64,000 bases of DNA, from assembly GCF_015832195.1 (NCBI RefSeq), contig NC_052020.1, forward strand, positions 1,116,001 to 1,180,000, given 5' to 3'. The notes under the pieces were generated by a model that searched no databases, had not been told where the DNA came from, and saw only the letters and a list, made by a program, of their open reading frames with translations. Of the stretch, positions 1 through 11,200 are shown piece after piece. Numbering within the stretch: position 1 is the first letter of the stretch; the number at the start of each line of letters is the position of its first letter. Source of the DNA: Motacilla alba alba. Its lineage: Eukaryota; Chordata; Aves; Passeriformes; Motacillidae. The position numbers and the translations under genes were made by a program.

Positions 1-3000
1 CTGGTTCATTTTAATTCTACTTGTTAAGTACAAAAATGCTGAGATCCTCCAAACTCAGGAGGTTTTTAAGTTCCCTTCAGACTCAGGGCACTTAAAAATG
101 ATAGGTTTTCTACACAGCAACAGCATTTTCTTAGCCCTCTTAGGATCCTGTGTGTCCATCTGACCCTGCTTTCCTTCCCTGAACTGCAGCTCTGCACCCC
201 AGAGTGTGCTGACCTAGCAAACCCTTTCTCCTCAACTCTCTCTGTCCAGTCAGCTGCTTTCCTCTGGAGATAAAGGCTGCCTCAACAAAAAGACCTTCTC
301 ACTGCACTGTGCAGAGTGTGAGGGTCACCATGAGCACATCACCAGCTGAGCTTACATTATACACACACACACATCTAGGGGAGCTATTTTATTTCACAAT
401 CCTGACAATTTAACAGAAATGAACCTCAATAAAGACATATGCCACATCCCACAAAGTGTTTTACTGTCCCGGCAATTCCAATAAAACATTTTCAAATTAG
501 AGAACATGCTCATGTTGAGCTACATATAATTTTCAACTGTTGCCTTCACTCATTTGAATCCCTACTATATTTGATTTTAAGTGCATATTACTTCAAATGC
601 AGCTTCTTACTATGGATAGCAAATGCTCTTATAGAATGTTCCAAGGGCTGTACCTCAGCAGTTTATTTCCCTCCATTTAAGAGCAGTAAAGCCATTGTAG
701 AATTTTTGGTTGGTGTTGAATATGCAGGATAGTAATCTGTTAAGAAATGCCGTGCAGGGCAGTCAGAGAAAAGTTACTGATGGACTTGGAAAACACAGTC
801 TAGCCTCAGGATACTAGAACAAACTCCTGTCACACTGACTATCAAATTAGTGAGCACATATTCTTCCTTGCCTCTAACTACCATCTTCTCATTCTAACTT
901 TTACAGCTTATTGGACCACATCAACTCCATGGTTCAATTTTTTCTTTTAAAACAAAGAAGACCCCAAACTCTTCCCATAGTGTTTTCAATTCATTTTCCT
1001 TACCTCTGATTGGTATTATAATGCATTTTAATTATGTTTTCCGGCTAGACTCCCAAAACATGAAGTTAAGAAAGAGGAGGTAGACCCCAGCTGTGCTTTT
1101 GGAATGCAAATAGCGACCATCTACCTCTGTTAGTTATCAATAATTAATACCCAGTTACATTCCACTACTGATGCTGTGACAGATGGATCAGAAATATCTT
1201 CATGCCACATTCTGGAGGAGAGGGAAAAGACTGTAACAAGCTATTTCATCCAGGTGGTTTTGCCCCACACCTTGATACATTTCATGTCCTCGTTCTGGCC
1301 TGCTTCCCTGCTTTTTTGACAACAGGTGCTCCTATCAGTAAGTATAGTAAGATGATATGAGACAATCTTGACGTTCTCTTAAAATTAGCATGGTCTCTGG
1401 AGTTGGTACTTAATTTGCAGTATTTTGCTTGCTTGCTCTCCCTGGCAATCCTTGCAGTGTGCTCCTTCCTGAAGGATGTTGAGCTCTAGAAATGTGAAGG
1501 CTTTTTCAAGCCAGAGGCGGTTGCTCTTAGTTGCACTTCTCACATGCTCTCTCTTGTGTTATGAAAAAGAAAGTTAACGGAGAAACAATAAAAAAACCCT
1601 CACAAAACAACCATTCGGAGCCATGATATTTTATGAAAATCCTTTTGTTAGGATTTTCTTCTTCTGAGAAGCTGAGGGCCTCAGCTTCAAAATGTAAACA
1701 ATTATTATCTGCTAGTGTGGAAGGCAACAGGTGCTTCCTCGATTGGTCCATGTTGGATGTTTTTACTTAATAACCCATCAAGGATGCAGCTAGCTTAGAC
1801 TCTCTAGTCAGTCACAAGACTTTGTTATACATTTCATTTTATTCTTGTTTTGCCTTCTGATGCATCTTTCTCTCTGTTCTTTTAGTATAGTTTTAGTGTG
1901 GCATTTTTAATATAATATATATCATAATATAATAAACTAACTTTTTGAAATATGGAGTCAAGATTTCTCCGTCTCTCACCCTTATCCTGGCTGCCCTAAA
2001 GACCACAACCATTCTTTTTTTTTTTCCTTTAACCCACAGGCTGAGCATCTCTTTTCTCAGAGCTCATTCCACATAAGTTTCTACCATCTTTAACTACAGT
2101 CACTAAATTGAACCAAAACCATCCCATCTAATAATTAACCAAATTACCAAAATAGCCCTATAGCACTATTAAAACAAGAATGATTTTCCAATTCAAGAAT
2201 TTAAAGTTTATGAATTCTTCAGCCATAAAAACGTTAATTCAGGCTGTGTGCAAAGAAACTACAAAATACCTTCCCCCTTATCAGGACAGGCCTTATGTTG
2301 TTAAAAAGCTTTAGTCTGTTGCAGGTTCGTATCTTTAAGCTTTTTCATTCCTAGCTACAACTACATGTGTCAGCTAGTCTGTGGGACTGCATGCAGAGTT
2401 TAGAAGTGCATGAAAATTTAACTCCTTCAAGTTAAACAGTAAACAGGAACCTTTGGTTAAAAGGTTTCATTTTTTGCAGAAAAGCAGGAGTTAGAGCTCT
2501 TGTTCTCAAAAATCCACTTCCTTCCCCTTACTCCTAACTCTTCAAATGGGATCCAAAGCATCAGCCATATAAACAGCAGCGCTTGATGACTTCACATCTC
2601 TTGCTGGCATTCCTGAAGATCATGACTGAAATGGATTTTATTGAAGTGTGTGACACTGCAAAGAGAAGAGATGAAGTGAGACTGAATTTGCAAATACCAA
2701 CATACACTTAACTGAGCTCAGAAATAACCAAGAAAACAGATGCCTCGATTCTAAAAAATGAGCATTTCAGAGGTGCTACATGATATTCACAATTACTTTT
2801 TTTCCTGTTTTCTTCTTGTAAAATAACAGTGATTCCTGTAATATGTTTCCTCTTCTTTCTCTCTGTCAGGAGAGTTGCATATTAGACAGACCAACTCTTT
2901 CTCGTCAGGGCACCAGGACTCAGGGATGAGTAGTTTACTACTGCTCAAAGGCACTCCTGGACATTTTCTCTGGTGTCCCATCCCCCAAATAGATATGCTA

Positions 3001-6000
3001 AAAAAATTGCTTCAAGAGAACCTTAATGTTCCTAGAATCTCTGACTAAAAGAAAATCCCTGCCTCTTGTGAGCCTTGCTTGGCAATTTAAATCTGCTAGG
3101 TAGGTTTAGAGAACTGCTGGAACAGGCTACAGGGAGAAAAACTCAAGTTTAACACTACCTTGAGCAGTTTTTGTTATTGCTGACCTAAAATAACCTGTCT
3201 CTGATGACAGTGAGAACATAATTTGCTCCACTGAATAAACCACCAAATTCAGAAGAGCAACAGAGAGTGGAGCTTGCCATAACCAACATAAAAATACAAC
3301 CCCTGTGGCAGCACTAACATTTAAGGACTGAGTCAGTCATATCTTGAGGTAATGGGGAAATGAATAAGTTGAAGCCTTGGACCCATTCACTTTCAGTGTA
3401 ATTCAGGCTGCACCTTTAAGTAACTCAGAGACTCTGCTATAAGCACTACTTAGAAACTACTGAAAAAGAAGATGGGGAGAGGTGAAGCTACTTTTCCCCA
3501 CTCCCCCATTCCTTTTTATGTCCTCGTGTCTGAGAAAACCCATCTCCTAGCTGCTTGGAGCAAAAATTCTGCTGGTTTGTTTGTTTTTTTTGTTTTTTTG
3601 TTTTTTTTAAGGGTTTTTGATGATCTCTCAATGGGAAACTGAGCAAAGTCAGGTCCCAGTACCTACAGTGTCAATCAAACTGAAAAGAAAAATGATTTCC
3701 TTAGCATCTTCTTCTTTATGTTTAATTACTCCTTGTACTTTCTCACAAGGGGTTAAACTAGGCTGGCTTATACCAGAGGATTCGCAATCTTCAGGTCTTT
3801 GACACAGAATTTGAAAAACAGGTCTAGTAAAGCTCAGAAAAGCAGTGCATTCTTTTAATAAATGAAGCTTGAAAAAGACATTTTGCTCCTTAAATCCCGG
3901 TCCTCAATGAAAGATGGAAAGCTGAAGGGACTGAGTGCATGTTCCTGTTTTTGATGTATAGAATTCTATGCATCTAGTCTGAGCCATAATCTTAGAAGAT
4001 TACAAGCCCATTCTTCTACCAGCAGTAGGGCTCACCAGCTGAAGAGTTTATTTCCAGATTCCAGCCAGTGAGTAACAGTCACCAGCTTCTCTTGTGCAAC
4101 CTGTATCTACGATTCCCTATTTCATTTCCTGTTTGTATCCCTTACTCCAAATAATGCTTTGAGGACCAAGAATATATTGCTTGTTTTCTGCAAATGGGAA
4201 GTACAGGGCACAGTTTTCTCTAGATGTTAACAAGATACTGATAACCCGAGTCAGTGGTACCACTTGATACCCATCAGATGAAGACATGCAAAGCTGTGCT
4301 TTCTCTCTGTTAAGTCATTCATGTGGAGGAGAAAAAAACCCTAAAAAATAAACCAATGGATTTACCTGCTGACTGGAGAACTCATCATAGAATACTTGTC
4401 CAGTCTGATGCTGAAGAAAAGCCAGATATGAGGTATCACCTGTTACTAAAAGCAGTGGCAAACATAAAACAGAAATCAATGAATCTAAAGCACCTAAGCA
4501 ACAAAACCCTTGGATAAAAAATATCATGTAATTGCTTCCAGGATTATTTTAGCTTCACTGTGTTTGCAAATAAACACAAGCATTACTGTGGACTATTGAA
4601 GAATCTATCAGACTGTCAACAGACTCTTCAATAGCTGAGAGTCAATTTGACAACTCAATTACCTGAGAAAAATCTACTCGACCATTTAAATCCTGAAATT
4701 TCATATTTACAAAGCAGCAAAGTGAAACTCAGCCTCTTGCCACCATTTCAGCTCTAAAAGCTTCTAATATAAAATCATACTAAGGGGAAAATAAAATCTC
4801 CTCAGTACTCTTTAAAACAAGAAAATTAGTACAAAATTAAAGCAGCAAGTTTTGTCTGTATAAGGCTTCGTGTAGTATCTGCACACATTAAATAAAGTAT
4901 TTCAAGCTACATTCTGAGCAGTTGCCTTTGCAAATGTTCTTTCAGAAATCATCTAAGATACTGCTCTGCAGGATGAAGAGTCTGACTCCCTGAATTGAGA
5001 GACACCATTGAGTCATGGTGGCTGAGTCATTTGGTAGTTATGTTTCTATCTAAAACAATTTTTTAATCACTTGAAGATATGCAAAAAAGTAAGGATTTCA
5101 AAGGAAAAAGGAAAATATTAACTCAGAAATGCAGGTTTTCCTTTTACACAGGTCCCCTTGCAATAAAAACCACAAGGACATATATAAGGAAAAAAGTTAC
5201 ATAGACGTCAAATTTTGGAAGTAGGAAATGTATAGAAATGGAATGCTTCCCAGATATTTGTACTAGACAGCTGAAGTTTTAAGCATAGATCAACCACTGT
5301 TCTGCTACTTTTCACTAAATTTCATTTATTTGGCAGCCTGTACAGAGCTATGATTCTTTTCATCATTACTGTAACAATGTCACTGCTGATAATTCAGTTT
5401 TTAAGGGGAACGCATGCCACTTTGTGGGTATAATTGATTTAGAGTCAGCACTATCTCAAAATAGGGAAAAATAAAAAATGAAGAGAGCTACCAGCCTGTT
5501 CTTCCTGACTCCAGCTTTGTCAGTCTTACATCTGACTTCATTGCCCATTAACAACCACTCTTATTCTGAGACATTTTACACACTTTTAATAGAATATTAC
5601 CTTAACCTGCTACAGCTCTGAACAGAATGAGAGAAAAGCAAATGGTCATCCATTGATTTTAGCACTTAGAAAATATTAGCACATATTAGAAAATATTCCA
5701 CCTAAGATTTATGCTTCATCTTATAATGTCTCCAAACAGTAGGAATATTCGATACCAAAATCAATGCTAGACAGAGATGAGCAACAAAAATGCACAGAAA
5801 TCTGATTCACTTCTTTCATCTCTTTTTTTATAAAGAGGCCCATTCCTCTGATCTGAAGCAGAGATGTTATAGTTTTAATGGTTTCTAGAGCATTTATAGT
5901 ATTCCTTATGGTAATCCAGCAACCTTCTTTTTTCTGATACTACTACTCGTGGCTTTTTTTTTTCCTCCCCCAAAGGATCACAGCTTGTCCTCTACCCCAG

Positions 6001-6604
6001 CAACAACAATAAACCCCAAACAAACACAAAAATCCACAATCAGACAAAGAAAAAAAGGCAGGACTTATTCCCAATCACTGCTAAATTGATTAGTCCATAG
6101 TATTTTTCTCACCATCTTTTACCTTCACTTTTCCCCCAGCTATATAAAAACAAAACAAATAAAACAAACAAACAAAACTAAAACAAATAAACCCCAATGC
6201 AACAAAAACACACACCCCTCCATCAACCCCTTCTGTGCTCAAATCTCGACTGAAGGTATTTATCCATGAGTTCTGTCAGTTTAATTTGAATTGTCAACTT
6301 TTGGAGGCAAGGATAATATCTTATATAGTTCTTGTAAGCTCCATATTCTTATAACATTCTTCTTATGCTATTACTCATAAAATTTTACAACTGTATGACT
6401 AAAAGGAGAGAAATATCTAAATTTCTCTGAAGTTCAAGACAATCTGACACTGAATGCCCATTTCTCCACTGAAACAATAAGCCATTGTCCAAATGTAGAT
6501 CCAGAAGTTAATTCAGCTAAGGGGTACATTTTCTTCTTGGTTTACTCCTTCATTGCCACTTACTGATACTAAACAGGTAAATTTTATGCAGCTATTTCAT
6601 GGCC
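1..6604. other. Host DNA, no clear gene
   Basis: This is AT-rich unique sequence with short T-rich (3579-3609) and A-rich (about 6147-6195) stretches and many stops in all frames. No repeat family, RNA gene or long coding exon was recognised. One weak first-exon candidate at 2568-2675 is listed separately. The last bases before 6605 form the left side of the ERV-A target site, whose right side is at 47380. Confidence 0.6.
2568..2675 (+). other. Possible promoter plus short first coding exon (weak)
   Basis: A TATAAA box (2568-2573) lies about 50 bases ahead of an ATG (2622). Eighteen codons then run to GAA followed by GTGAGA, which resembles a splice donor (cut after 2675). In the unspliced sequence the frame continues only to a TAA at about 2708. 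The spacing suits a TATA-driven start with a short 5' UTR. There is no homology I recognise, and such arrangements arise by chance in AT-rich DNA, so this is a weak call. Confidence 0.12.
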
Positions 6605-6608
6605 TCAG
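6605..6608. repeat. ERV-A target-site duplication, left copy
   Basis: TCAG stands immediately before the TG of the 5' LTR, and the same TCAG follows the CA of the 3' LTR at 47380-47383. A 4-bp duplication is usual for gammaretrovirus-like integration. It indicates that the two outer LTRs belong to one insertion even though 40 kb now separates them. Confidence 0.75.
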
Positions 6609-7283
6609 TGAAGCATAAACTTTAAAAATTTAGAGATTTTAGAGAAGCTAAGATTTTAGTTAAAGATAAGCTTTGTTGAAGCTAATTAAATAGGTAGGTC
6701 TTAATGAAGTTAAGAGTTAGTAGTTAACTGATAATTAATTGCTTGTCAACATAATGTTTGGTCAGCTGAGTTTATAATGAAGAATATAGAAACTGACAAA
6801 TAGCTTTGAGGAACATAAGACAATTGTGGGCCTCCTCTGCTCTGAAACCAATTGAAGATAAGGAATGGGAGTTCTTCCAAGGGTTCATTTGTCATATTTG
6901 CACTGAAAAGGTAAAAAGGTCAGAACGAGGAAGACTACATTTACTTCTTAATTTTGGGACCCCTCCCCATGTAAGGGACCACCGACCCATTTCAAGGAAC
7001 ACGCTGCGCGTGCTTAATAGCTTTTGAACTAATTAACATATGAAGCGGGGGAATGGGATGTACCAAAATCATGAATATGTATTTGTATTTTGGGTATTTA
7101 ATACTGGCATAGATAGAAGAGCTTTGTAATCACCTGTAAATCGCGGTGTGTATTTGGGAGCTATCCCACACGCTGCCCTGCGTCGCAATAAACACACACT
7201 TTCTAACTTTAAACTGTTAGAGAGTTTTTGTCCGTCACAGTTGGATATCGGTATTAGATCAATATCCATATTTTAATAAATCA
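6609..7283 (+). repeat. ERV-A 5' LTR
   Basis: This 675-bp repeat begins TGAAGCATAAAC and ends AAATCA, so it has canonical TG...CA ends. It is repeated at 46702-47379. An AATAAA polyadenylation signal lies at 7187-7192, followed by the CACACACTTTCT region, which suggests the R/U5 boundary. I could not place a clear TATA box in U3. It differs from the 3' copy by about 16 substitutions and one short indel near 7180, many of them G/A or C/T changes. Confidence 0.88.
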
Positions 7284-7285
7284 TC

Positions 7286-7303
7286 TGGCGAGCCATCCAG
7301 GAG
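7286..7303 (+). promoter_or_regulatory. ERV-A primer binding site, tRNA-Arg-like
   Basis: Two bases after the LTR the sequence TGGCGAGCCATCCAGGAG matches 17 of 18 positions of the complement of the 3' end of vertebrate tRNA-Arg (ACG), as I recall that tRNA (…CTGGCTGGCTCGCCA). The one mismatch is T for G at position 11. TGG is the expected start, complementary to the tRNA CCA end. Arg-primed class I ERVs (HERV-R type) are known. Confidence 0.75.
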
Positions 7304-7440
7304 GACTGCTCTCTCTGGCCGTGGGGCCAGTGGGGGTCCAGGACCCCTCTGGGCGCCCACCCAGATATTCCTGGGAAGGGGGATCCTGCGATCCCGCTGA
7401 CTACCCGGGGAAAGACCAGAACCTGCTGGAACTACGGACA

Positions 7441-7450
7441 AAAGGTATGT
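7441..7450 (+). promoter_or_regulatory. ERV-A major splice donor (predicted)
   Basis: AAAG|GTATGT, cut after 7444, is a good donor about 160 bases after the LTR, which is where simple retroviruses place their leader donor. Predicted partners include the strong acceptor at 9082-9083 ahead of the 139-residue leader ORF, and an env acceptor that I did not locate. No transcript evidence is available here. Confidence 0.5.
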
Positions 7451-7533
7451 TTATATTTGGGGACAGGTACCTTATTACATAAGCAGTTAATGAGGTGCGA
7501 GAGACGTCCCGCCTAAGTGGTTTGGTAACCCGT

Positions 7534-7585
7534 GTCCCGTAGTGGGGACCCAGGGGTCTGGTAGCCCGGGTCTCGTAGTGGAGAC
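7534..7585 (+). other. Twin covarying hairpins in the ERV-A leader
   Basis: Two 16-base palindromes have the same GTAGTG loop. GTCCC/GGGAC is at 7534-7538 and 7545-7549. GTCTC/GAGAC is at 7570-7574 and 7581-7585. The fourth stem base changes C to T in the second copy, and its partner changes G to A, so pairing is kept. Each is preceded by a similar GGTARCCCG stretch, indicating a tandem duplication of a unit of about 36 bases. Paired leader hairpins downstream of the splice donor commonly act in RNA packaging and dimerisation. That role is inferred. Confidence 0.55.
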
Positions 7586-8514
7586 GACGGTGGCGGTGTT
7601 GTGGAGCATGGGTGGCTCCCGTTTCAGTTTGCAGTTTCAAGGTGCACTTCAGTAATCCATAATTTGTGCGGCTAGTCCGAGCTCTTGGGACGCGAAGGGT
7701 GCCGTTGTGGGTCGCAGACGATCCTGGCTGTGGCCTCTCGCGCTGTGTGTGTGTATTGTAAGCGGATCCGTGTTTGTTTGGTAGTTTTGTGATTTTGTGT
7801 GCTTAGATTGTGGTGGAAATTTATTTGTGTGTTGTATATGTAGTGGTTTGTAAAAGTTTGTGTTGTAAGCATTGTAATTTGTGTGATTTGGCGTGTGTTA
7901 TTAATTTTTGTAGGTGTTTCTGAGAGTTTTGTGAGCTTAAAGTTGTAAAAGGTTTTTGAAATTCCCTCCTGATTTGCGGAGGGATATTTTTGTTTGGGAG
8001 AGCGTATTAATTTATAGTGTTTATATTGTGTTTAAATCGTATGTCAGAGGAGAATTAGGTTGCGTGTGTGAGTTTAGGTAGCCTGTGGTTCTGGCTGTAA
8101 GATTTTATTTGATGTATTGTTAAGGTGAAAAGGTTTTGTATGAATTGAAGATGTTTATTTTGTAGTTAAAAGAGCGAGTGAAAAAGCCCAAAACTATCTC
8201 GGTGATCAGGGAGTCATTTGTTTTCCCAGGCAACCAGAGGGGAGTTTAGGCTTTGTAGCCTCGGGATATGTTTTTTTTCAACTCCCTGTAAAATCCCCGA
8301 TAGAGTTTGGCAAGTAAGTGTTTTGACAGTTTTTGGTGGGAAAGGTTTGCTTTTATTAGAGCGTGTAGTAGTATTTTAAATTGCTGGTGGATTAGTGCGG
8401 TGCTTCGGCCGAAACTTGTGTGATTTTAGCAGGATCTGGTTAAAACAATTGTTAAATGTGTTTGAGGCCGGGAAAAAACCCCTGGCTGTTTACTTTGTGA
8501 GCGGCTTTGATTGG
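7586..8514 (+). other. ERV-A leader, non-coding part
   Basis: This G/T-rich stretch (many TTTGTGTG and GTTTGTAA-like words) lies between the leader hairpins and the first leader ORF. It has stops in all frames and contains no gene I can support. A weak splice-acceptor-like TTTGCTTTTATTAG ends at 8359. The full leader from LTR to gag is about 2.2 kb, long for a gammaretrovirus-like element. Confidence 0.5.
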
Positions 8515-8901
8515 ATGCAGAAAGCAGAGATCCCAGAACTAGTGGTAGCAGAGGTGGCAGAGGGACCCTTTTGGTGCCGAGATAAGCAGCTGAGCTCTGT
8601 GTTTCATAACATTTTTGATCAAAGGGTGAGAAAGATTTGGTTGGCAATCCGAAAAGCTTTAGAACAGGCTATAATAGTGATTTACACAGCTCTTGGTGCC
8701 GCGTGGAATCGGGAGATATCTGCCGAAACTCGACTAATATTTTGCAAAGTTTTCATCTGTCCTTTGATTACAGCACGACAAGGGATACGCTTGGCATTCA
8801 GCTGCACACTTGCTGCAGTGTATAAAAGGTCGCTCACGATTTTTAAACGTATTTTAGCAGCAATATACCCGGAGCAAAGCATAACAGAGGACCTGATTTA
8901 A
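8515..8901 (+). CDS. ERV-A leader ORF 1, unknown protein (128 codons from first ATG)
   Basis: This open frame runs from about 8380 to a TAA at 8899-8901. The first in-frame ATG is at 8515, giving 128 residues; upstream codons have only a GTG at 8395. I do not recognise the product. It is rich in Ile, Leu, Ala and Arg with alternating hydrophobic and basic residues, as in amphipathic helices, and lacks a clear signal peptide or cysteine motif. It lies in the leader upstream of leader ORF 2 and gag, where ordinary gammaretroviruses have no separate gene. It has stayed open for about 170 codons while gag, pol and env all carry breaks, which is suggestive but could be chance. Confidence 0.35.
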   Translation: MQKAEIPELVVAEVAEGPFWCRDKQLSSVFHNIFDQRVRKIWLAIRKALEQAIIVIYTALGAAWNREISAETRLIFCKVFICPLITARQGIRLAFSCTLAAVYKRSLTIFKRILAAIYPEQSITEDLI

Positions 8902-8970
8902 TAAGTGATTAATAACCTGCAGCCTTGGGTATAGTGCCTGGTTTTCCTTAGATTGAATAAAAAGGAGTTT

Positions 8971-8993
8971 CCCCCCCCCCCCCCCCCCCCCCC
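8971..8993 (+). repeat. Poly-C tract (23 C) in the ERV-A leader
   Basis: An uninterrupted run of 23 C separates the two leader ORFs. It may be a simple expansion. The length is unreliable in an assembly, because homopolymers of this size are often miscalled. Confidence 0.8.
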
Positions 8994-9060
8994 ACTTTTG
9001 TATAATTACAAGCTTTTTTGACAGATGTTGTTCCAAACTCTGCTTTTGAATTAACAAGTT

Positions 9061-9083
9061 GTTTTTTCCCTTTTGCTTACTAG
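9061..9083 (+). promoter_or_regulatory. Strong splice acceptor ahead of leader ORF 2 (predicted)
   Basis: A pyrimidine-rich run (GTTTTTTCCCTTTTGCTTAC) ends in TAG at 9081-9083, ten bases before the ATG at 9093. Together with the donor at 7444/7445 it would produce a spliced RNA whose first ATG is that of leader ORF 2. This is the sequence reason to treat that ORF as a gene. Confidence 0.5.
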
Positions 9084-9092
9084 CACAACTAT

Positions 9093-9512
9093 ATGAGCAG
9101 GAACAGGAGGCACAGGAATCGAGAGGTTCCCTGCCCAAGGAAAGATTGCTGCTGTAATCCATGGATTGTGTTTTGGTGTGCAGTTTGTCAGGGCTCATGG
9201 GTCCAACAAGGGTATAGGTGGCTAATACCTAAACCTGGAATTTGTGCTCTCTACTATACAAAGGAACTAAAGGCTACCCAGATAGCTATACGAATTTCGT
9301 TGGTAACTGGTCAAGAGGTTTGCGATAGTAATAAAATATTTGAGCTGTTGGAAAATGGAGTTTCAGGAACCTTAAAGAAACCAGTGGAAATTCTTAGAGT
9401 TGAGTGTGGCCAGTATATTTTTGTACCTAGGGAATACCAAGTAAAACTTAAGAACTGGGATAAGATCAAAAGACGTTGGGAAAAAGAAAATCCTATACAT
9501 GGGGGCAAATGA
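9093..9512 (+). CDS. ERV-A leader ORF 2: cysteine-rich accessory protein, unknown
   Basis: An intact 139-residue frame starts at an ATG ten bases after a strong splice acceptor. It overlaps the gag start by 14 bases in another frame, so it is not an N-terminal Gag extension such as glycosylated Gag. The N-terminus is Arg/His-rich (residues 2-10), followed by a cysteine cluster (C14, C19-C21, C29, C32) within an aromatic stretch, which could bind zinc or sit at a membrane. Residues 36-110 look like a compact mixed fold, and the tail (112-139) is Lys/Arg/Trp-rich. I recognise no family. Position and splicing recall accessory genes between LTR and gag, as in epsilonretroviruses (orf-c), but homology is not claimed. 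It is open although neighbouring genes are broken. Confidence 0.5.
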   Translation: MSRNRRHRNREVPCPRKDCCCNPWIVFWCAVCQGSWVQQGYRWLIPKPGICALYYTKELKATQIAIRISLVTGQEVCDSNKIFELLENGVSGTLKKPVEILRVECGQYIFVPREYQVKLKNWDKIKRRWEKENPIHGGK

Positions 9513-11200
9513 GAGTAAAGAGATTCCCAGGGGAAGCCCTTTAGGGTATATCTTAACACACTGGAAAGAGCTGGTGGGCTATGGTGGCAGTGAAACTAAA
9601 AGGGAACTTGTCAAATTTTCCACGCAGTGGTGGCCACTCTATAGACTTGATGAAGGAGTAAAGTGGCCAGCAAATGGCACACTGGATTATGAGACTTTAT
9701 TACAGTTGATGCTTTTCCTTAGGTGTGAACAGAAGTGGCAGGAGGTGACTTATGCTGATATGTTTTTCAGCCTTCAAAATCACCCTGAGTGGCAAAGGGA
9801 TTGTGGAATTAGGCCACCATCTGATCCACTGGTACTGGCTCTTGAGAACGATAATAAAGCTAATAGGGAAAAGCTTAAACGGTGTTGTAGCACATGCTTG
9901 GTAAATCAAAGGTGCTCACACCCAAGTAAAGTGTATCCACCAGAAATCTTAGAACAGGAGACAGTAGAGGCACTTTTACCACCCCCTAGAAATCAGGAAG
10001 GAGGGAGGGTAGAGGAACCCTCATCAATTTTAGCCTCCCCTAACTTATCTTCTGATTCATCTGCTCTGGGAAAAACAGTAATTGAGGTAGGGGTTTCCCC
10101 ATCAACTCCTGAATCACGGGAACCATCGAGGCTTTACCCACCGTTGCCTAGTAGTGATGGTGAATGGGAGGAACCTGAACCAGGTCCCAAGCCTTCCCCA
10201 CAAGGTCCAATAGCATCAAGGACCCGAAGGCAAACCAGAGTGAACTCACTCCCAGAAACAACTAGAAAGCAAACTAAAGGAGTCATACAAGCACCCTTAA
10301 GGCAGGCTATGACTTCTGATGGGGAGCCAAGGATGATTAAGGTCCCCTTTTTCACAATGGATTTGGAGGCTTGGGAAAGGACTGCTAAGGGTTATCAGAA
10401 TGACCCAATAGGGCTTGCTAAAAGATTGAGGTTTATGACTAAACAACATTTACCTGATTGGGCAGACATGCAGTTACTACTTGATGCCTTAACGGAAACA
10501 GAGAAGCAGCTGGTTTTAAAGGTAGCCAAGGATTTAGCTGAGGATGCTTGCGCACCGGCACAAGAGGATATTAAAAATGTATTTCCTCTCCAGGATCCAA
10601 TGTGGGATCCCAGGGAACCAGATGAATTAGCACAACTTAAGAGATACCAAGACTTTATAGTGAAAGGACTTGAACGAGCAATTCCTGAAAACATAAATTG
10701 GTCAGCCTTATATGCTGTTAAACAAGGTCCCTCTCAAACACCTTCTGAATTTTTAGATCCACTGCGGGACGCGATGCGGTGATAAACCACCCTGGACCCT
10801 GGATCAGAGGAAGGGACACAACAGCTAATAAATTTATTTTTAAGACAATCCACGGGAGATATAAGGCGGAAACTTCAGAAGATCCGGGGCTCAGATAGCC
10901 GCGACTTGGAGACTTTAATGGATGAAGCATGGAGAGTCTTTAGTAATCGGGAGGAAGGATATAGACAAGGGATGAAAAAATTAGTAGCAGTAGTAAGGGA
11001 GGGAGAAAAGGAGAGGCATGAGCAAGGCCCACCGAGACAAGGACCACCCTGACTGGGAAAAGATCAATGTGCATTTTGTAAGAAATTTGGACACTGGAAA
11101 AGCCAGTGCCCAGAACTAAGAAGGAGTGACAAACAAAGAAAAGGCGGTCGGGGGGGAGAAAGGGTGGTTGCTCATGTAAAGGAGGATAAAGGAGGACTGA
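9499..11200 (+). pseudogene. gag: ERV-A gag (broken)
   Basis: Gag builds the virus core. The first 427 codons are open: MG at the start (likely myristoylation), a matrix region, a Pro/Ser/Glu-rich linker with YPPLP near residue 215, and a capsid ending in a major-homology-like segment (QGPSQTPSEFLDPLRDA). TGA and TAA stops follow at 10780-10785. The same frame continues with another TGA at 11050-11052 and one zinc knuckle of CX2CX4HX4C form (about 11068-11109). A 1-base shift near 11177-11198 then brings the frame to a TGA at 11198-11200 followed by GGAGGA, resembling the in-frame stop junction between gag and pol of gammaretroviruses. The start was chosen for its myristoylation context and because leader ORF 2 ends there. 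Confidence 0.8.

Noticed and set aside
361..372. Short (CA)n run
   Set aside because: Six units only; too short to list as a microsatellite.
439..732. 97-codon ORF in the left flank
   Set aside because: AT-rich with no exon-like splice context, no recognisable motif; chance ORF.
7069..7872. Several short minus-strand ORFs in the ERV-A LTR and leader
   Set aside because: Antisense to LTR and leader signals, short, with low-complexity translations.
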